10,417 nucleotides of DNA, from assembly GCA_012515365.1 (NCBI GenBank), contig JAAYYM010000365.1, positions 1-10,417 of the forward strand, in the 5' to 3' direction. Positions 8,430 through 10,417 of this stretch are shown here, piece after piece. Position 1 is the stretch's first letter; each line of letters opens with the position of its first letter. Under the pieces are notes generated by a model. The model was not told the origin of the DNA, did no database searches, and saw only the letters and a program-made list of their open reading frames with translations. The DNA comes from Clostridia bacterium (lineage in GTDB: Bacteria; Bacillota_A; Clostridia; Lachnospirales; Lachnospiraceae). The position numbers and the translations under genes were made by a program.

Positions 8430-8458
8430 TTGTAACACAGAGCTTTCATTACTATGTA
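8430..8458 (+). promoter_or_regulatory. Weak candidate sigma-A promoter upstream of cheD
   Basis: In the 75-base gap between cheC and cheD, TTGTAA (8430-8435) and TATGTA (8453-8458) are separated by 17 bases. They match the -35 and -10 consensus at four and three of six positions. The spacing is ideal but the hexamers are poor, and such a match is common by chance in AT-rich DNA. It is listed because this is the longest non-coding stretch here and lies upstream of the cheD-to-sigma block. No sigma-28-type promoter (TAAA, N15, GCCGATAA) was seen in the gap. Confidence 0.15.
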
Positions 8459-8478
8459 CAAAAATGAACACATGGGAT

Positions 8479-8482
8479 AGGG
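8479..8482 (+). promoter_or_regulatory. Ribosome binding site that sets the cheD start
   Basis: AGGG lies seven bases before the ATG at 8490, within the purine-rich stretch GGGATAGGGA. It supports 8490 over the TTG at 8484, which would sit directly against this site. A second possible start, ATG at 8502, has its own purine-rich GGGAGA (8493-8498) just upstream, but the spacing is short. Confidence 0.55.
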
Positions 8483-8489
8483 ATTGAGA

Positions 8490-8975
8490 ATGGGAGAAAT
8501 GATAAAAGTTGGAATGGCCGATTTGAAAATATGCAAAAGTCCTGATGGTATCACAACGTTAGGACTTGGATCGTGCGTTGGAATTGCTTTGAGGGATCCT
8601 ATCAGTAAAGTCGGTGGATTGGCACATATAATGTTACCTGATAGTACTAAAATACAAAATAGTACATCCATACCAAAGTTTGCGGACACAGGAATTCAGG
8701 AATTAGTCAAACAGATGATATCTGCCGGTGCTTCTAAGAATCGTATCGTAGCTAAGATTGCCGGAGGTGCTCAGATGTTCTCCTTTCAGAATAAGTCTGA
8801 CCTTGTTGCAGTAGGAGAACGAAATGTAGAAGCAACGAAGAAAAAGCTGCGCGAGCTTGGTATCCGTATTCTTGCAGAGGATACGGGAGAAAACTATGGA
8901 CGAACGGTGGAGTTTTATCCTGAAAGCGGTGATTTTATCATCAAGGCAGTCGGACGTCCGCCTAAGACAATCTAG
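8490..8975 (+). CDS. cheD: Chemoreceptor glutamine deamidase CheD
   Basis: CheD hydrolyses specific glutamine side chains on chemoreceptors to glutamate, and its complex with CheC tunes CheC phosphatase activity. From the ATG at 8490 it has 161 residues, the usual length. The cysteine-hydrolase triad known from Thermotoga CheD is visible: T23, C29 in LGLGSCVG and H46 in GLAHIMLP. The spacing equals the published Thr21/Cys27/His44 arrangement shifted by two residues. KIAGGAQMF (about 88-96 from this start) and the RTVEFYPESG string near the C-terminus are also family-typical. A TTG at 8484 could add two residues, and an ATG at 8502 would remove four; MGEMIKVGMADLK aligns best with the family opening from memory. 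It follows cheC, its known partner. Confidence 0.94.
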   Translation: MGEMIKVGMADLKICKSPDGITTLGLGSCVGIALRDPISKVGGLAHIMLPDSTKIQNSTSIPKFADTGIQELVKQMISAGASKNRIVAKIAGGAQMFSFQNKSDLVAVGERNVEATKKKLRELGIRILAEDTGENYGRTVEFYPESGDFIIKAVGRPPKTI

Positions 8976-8991
8976 ATGGGAGCAGGAGCTT

Positions 8992-9270
8992 ATGAATACA
9001 AAAAAAATCCCTGCGATTGTGATGCTACTTGCAGGAGCTGTATCGTGTATCGTAACCTATATCAACAAATATGAGTTTAAAGATATCCTTTTTATTCTTT
9101 TATGGGTATTGATCATCTTTTTAATCATTGGAATCATCGTAAAGAAAATACTAGATTCTTTTCATGTGTCTGATGAGGAAGAGATTGAAGAAGATGGAGA
9201 AGTGATAGAGAAGCAGGCAGAGAATGAAGCAGAGGGTGAAACAGAGGAAGAACACCCGGAAGAAAAATAA
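8992..9270 (+). CDS. Small membrane protein with acidic cytoplasmic tail, function unknown
   Basis: I do not recognise this 92-residue protein. Two hydrophobic helices are visible, at about 6-24 and 31-50, separated by a short polar loop (NKYEFKD). Lysines at 4-5 and 51-52 flank the hairpin, so the positive-inside rule predicts both termini in the cytoplasm. The tail from residue 59 onward is dominated by Glu and Asp, is probably disordered, and holds almost no hydrophobic residues. There is no signal-peptidase or lipobox motif. The ATG at 8992 is preceded by GGGAG (8978-8982) and AGGAG (8984-8988). The open frame extends upstream to an ATG at 8857, but that would overlap cheD by 119 bases and read like shadow sequence. 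Its place between cheD and the sigma factor gene implies co-expression with motility genes. B. subtilis has a membrane-anchored motility protein, SwrB, just after sigD, but I see no sequence resemblance. Translation is likely; any function is unknown. Confidence 0.78.
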   Translation: MNTKKIPAIVMLLAGAVSCIVTYINKYEFKDILFILLWVLIIFLIIGIIVKKILDSFHVSDEEEIEEDGEVIEKQAENEAEGETEEEHPEEK

Positions 9271-9316
9271 TATTCAGCTAGGATGGCAAAGAATTACAGT
9301 TGAGAGGAGATTCTAG

Positions 9317-10084
9317 ATGGATGAATCATTAAGACGAAAGATGTGGCTTGAATATGCTAAGAAAAGAACGCCGGAGCTTCGCGAGAAAATGATAATCGAA
9401 TATGCACCGTTGGTAAAGGTGGTGGCAGGAAGATTAAGCATGTATTTGGGTTATAATGTGGAGTATGATGATCTGGTAGGCTATGGGATTTTCGGATTGA
9501 TTGATGCGATTGATAAGTTTGAGCCGGATAAAGAGGTCAAATTTGAAACATATGCCAGCTTAAGAATCAGAGGATCGATACTCGACCAGATCCGTAAGAT
9601 GGACTGGATCCCAAGGACGATCCGTCAGCGGCAGAAAAAGATCAATACCATAATCAAAGAAATCGAGGATCAGACAGGCAGAAATGCGACAGATGAAGAG
9701 ATAGCAAAGGAACTGGGGATCAGTGAAGATGAATTTAATGACTGGCAGTCCCAAATGAAGATCACGAATGTGATTTCCCTCAATGAATACATTGAACAGG
9801 GTTCAGAAGTTCCGAATGGTCGAAATACTTCCGCTCAGTTTCAACAGCCGGAGGAGGCTATTGAAAAGGATGAGCTGAAAAAAATGCTGATGGAAGCCAT
9901 GGATCTGCTGACAGAGAAGGAACGTAAGGTTATTCTTTTATATTATTACGAAGAGCTGACCCTTAAGGAAATCAGTCAAATATTAGAAGTGTCAGAATCA
10001 AGAATTTCACAGCTTCATACAAAGGGCCTGCAGAAAATGAAGGGAAGAATGGGTAAATATCTGGGTATTTTAGCTGACTTATAA
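9317..10084 (+). CDS. sigD: Flagellar RNA polymerase sigma factor SigD/FliA (sigma-28)
   Basis: This sigma-70-family factor directs RNA polymerase to late flagellar and chemotaxis promoters and is normally held inactive by the anti-sigma factor FlgM. The 255-residue length is typical. Region 2 (about 24-97) includes EYDDLVGYGIFGLIDAIDKF (49-68) and the FETYASLRIRGSILDQIR segment that marks the FliA/SigD/WhiG group. DWIPR (96-100) follows and begins the region 3 part (to about 160). Region 4 (about 197-245) has LTEKERKVILLYYYEELTLK and the helix-turn-helix EISQILEVSESRISQLHTKG. Region 1.1 is absent, as expected. GAGGAGA at 9304-9310, six bases before the ATG, fixes the start. Its place after cheD near the operon's 3' end mirrors B. 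subtilis sigD. The motility context argues against WhiG or a sporulation factor. The symbol fliA would serve equally well. Confidence 0.95.
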   Translation: MDESLRRKMWLEYAKKRTPELREKMIIEYAPLVKVVAGRLSMYLGYNVEYDDLVGYGIFGLIDAIDKFEPDKEVKFETYASLRIRGSILDQIRKMDWIPRTIRQRQKKINTIIKEIEDQTGRNATDEEIAKELGISEDEFNDWQSQMKITNVISLNEYIEQGSEVPNGRNTSAQFQQPEEAIEKDELKKMLMEAMDLLTEKERKVILLYYYEELTLKEISQILEVSESRISQLHTKGLQKMKGRMGKYLGILADL

Positions 10085-10111
10085 GCGCATACATGAAATG
10101 GAGGATTTGAC

Positions 10112-10417
10112 ATGGATCATAGGAATGGATATTTCCAGTTGATCATGAGCAACGGCAGTACTTATGTACGTCTTTTCCCACCAATAGGCACCGGAGAGAT
10201 GTTTTCATTGGCAGAACTTAAAGATTATCTGACATTAAAAGGCTATACAAAATATGATCAGATACATATGAATAATGTTTATGCTAACTTAAAGGAACAG
10301 ACAGATGTTCTGATTGATGAAAAAGAGAATTATGCTGTACAGGAATCGTTTAAGCTTACGATTTCACCAAATAAGATGACGGCGGTTGCTCGATTTTATC
10401 CACCATCTAATTTTGGC
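10112..10417 (+). CDS. FapA/DUF342-family protein, N-terminal part (continues beyond window)
   Basis: An open frame of 102 codons runs from the ATG at 10112 to the last base. The start is supported by GGAGG at 10100-10104, seven bases upstream. The opening (DHRNGYFQLIMSNGSTYVRL) and the following FPPIGTGEMFSLAELKDYL resemble the N-terminal region of the FapA/DUF342 family, large cytoplasmic proteins often encoded beside flagellar or chemotaxis genes in Firmicutes and other bacteria. The family is labelled flagellar assembly protein A, but its biochemical role is poorly defined. No catalytic motif is visible in this part. It lies 27 bases after the sigma factor stop with no terminator between them, so it probably belongs to the same transcript. 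The family call rests on remembered similarity of a short stretch, and the diagnostic C-terminal parts are outside the window. Confidence 0.7.
   Translation, partial: MDHRNGYFQLIMSNGSTYVRLFPPIGTGEMFSLAELKDYLTLKGYTKYDQIHMNNVYANLKEQTDVLIDEKENYAVQESFKLTISPNKMTAVARFYPPSNFG

Noticed and set aside
8423..8430. AGATATCT, an 8-base perfect palindrome after cheC, as a possible operator or terminator stem
   Set aside because: It has no loop, does not extend beyond eight bases, has no U-tract and low GC; such palindromes are frequent by chance in AT-rich DNA.
8351..8689. A 112-residue minus-strand frame spanning the cheC-cheD gap
   Set aside because: Most of it is antisense to the ends of cheC and cheD, it has no recognisable domain and I saw no convincing ribosome binding site; the gap alone does not justify an antisense gene.
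8857..8991. Upstream extension of the small membrane protein into cheD
   Set aside because: The extra 45 residues are read from the cheD coding region in another frame and are not membrane-like; the ATG at 8992 has ribosome binding sequences and starts right at the hydrophobic hairpin.
1..10417. Mobile element, CRISPR, RNA gene, riboswitch or novel defence system
   Set aside because: The genes are contiguous, same-strand and all fit the flagellar/chemotaxis set; no gap is longer than 75 bases, and I saw no repeats, tRNA-like cloverleaf, transposase or composition break.

Overview
The window is one uninterrupted, plus-strand block of a flagellar and chemotaxis (fla/che) operon from a low-GC Firmicute. 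Gene content and order resemble the distal part of the Bacillus subtilis fla/che operon: flhA, flhF, flhG, cheB, cheA, cheW, cheC, cheD, sigD. The protein sequences, the PilZ gene between flhG and cheB, and the FapA-family gene after the sigma factor suggest a motile member of the Clostridia, probably a Lachnospiraceae relative such as Roseburia or Agathobacter. The family placement is an inference from protein style and base composition; no search was possible.

Layout. Positions 2-1312 hold the C-terminal two thirds of FlhA, the export-gate protein of the flagellar type III secretion system. Positions 1309-3383 hold flhF and flhG, the SRP-type GTPase and MinD-type ATPase pair that sets where and how many flagella are built. 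Positions 3398-4126 encode a YcgR-like PilZ protein, a predicted cyclic-di-GMP receptor. Positions 4132-8975 hold the chemotaxis core: cheB, cheA, cheW, cheC and cheD. Positions 8992-9270 encode an unrecognised small membrane protein with an acidic tail. Positions 9317-10084 encode the flagellar sigma factor (SigD/FliA, sigma-28). From 10112 to the window end lies the 5' part of a FapA/DUF342-family gene.

How they work together. FlhF and FlhG place and count basal bodies, and FlhA exports the rod, hook and filament subunits. CheW couples receptors to CheA, which phosphorylates CheB (and CheY, not in this window). CheB, CheC and CheD provide adaptation: receptor demethylation, CheY-P dephosphorylation and receptor deamidation. 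The PilZ protein probably lets cyclic-di-GMP slow or block motility. The sigma factor near the 3' end would switch on late genes such as flagellin and receptors.

All genes are tightly packed. Gaps run from a 4-base overlap to 75 bases, most genes have a clear Shine-Dalgarno sequence, and I saw no terminator. The largest gap (8415-8489, before cheD) holds only a weak promoter candidate. No RNA gene, mobile element, CRISPR array or repeat was seen, and no gene is broken. The key catalytic residues I checked are all present; the only odd one is a histidine in the G3 motif of FlhF. I found no convincing new system. The least explained items are the small membrane protein at 8992-9270, the FapA-family gene and the FlhF G3 change.
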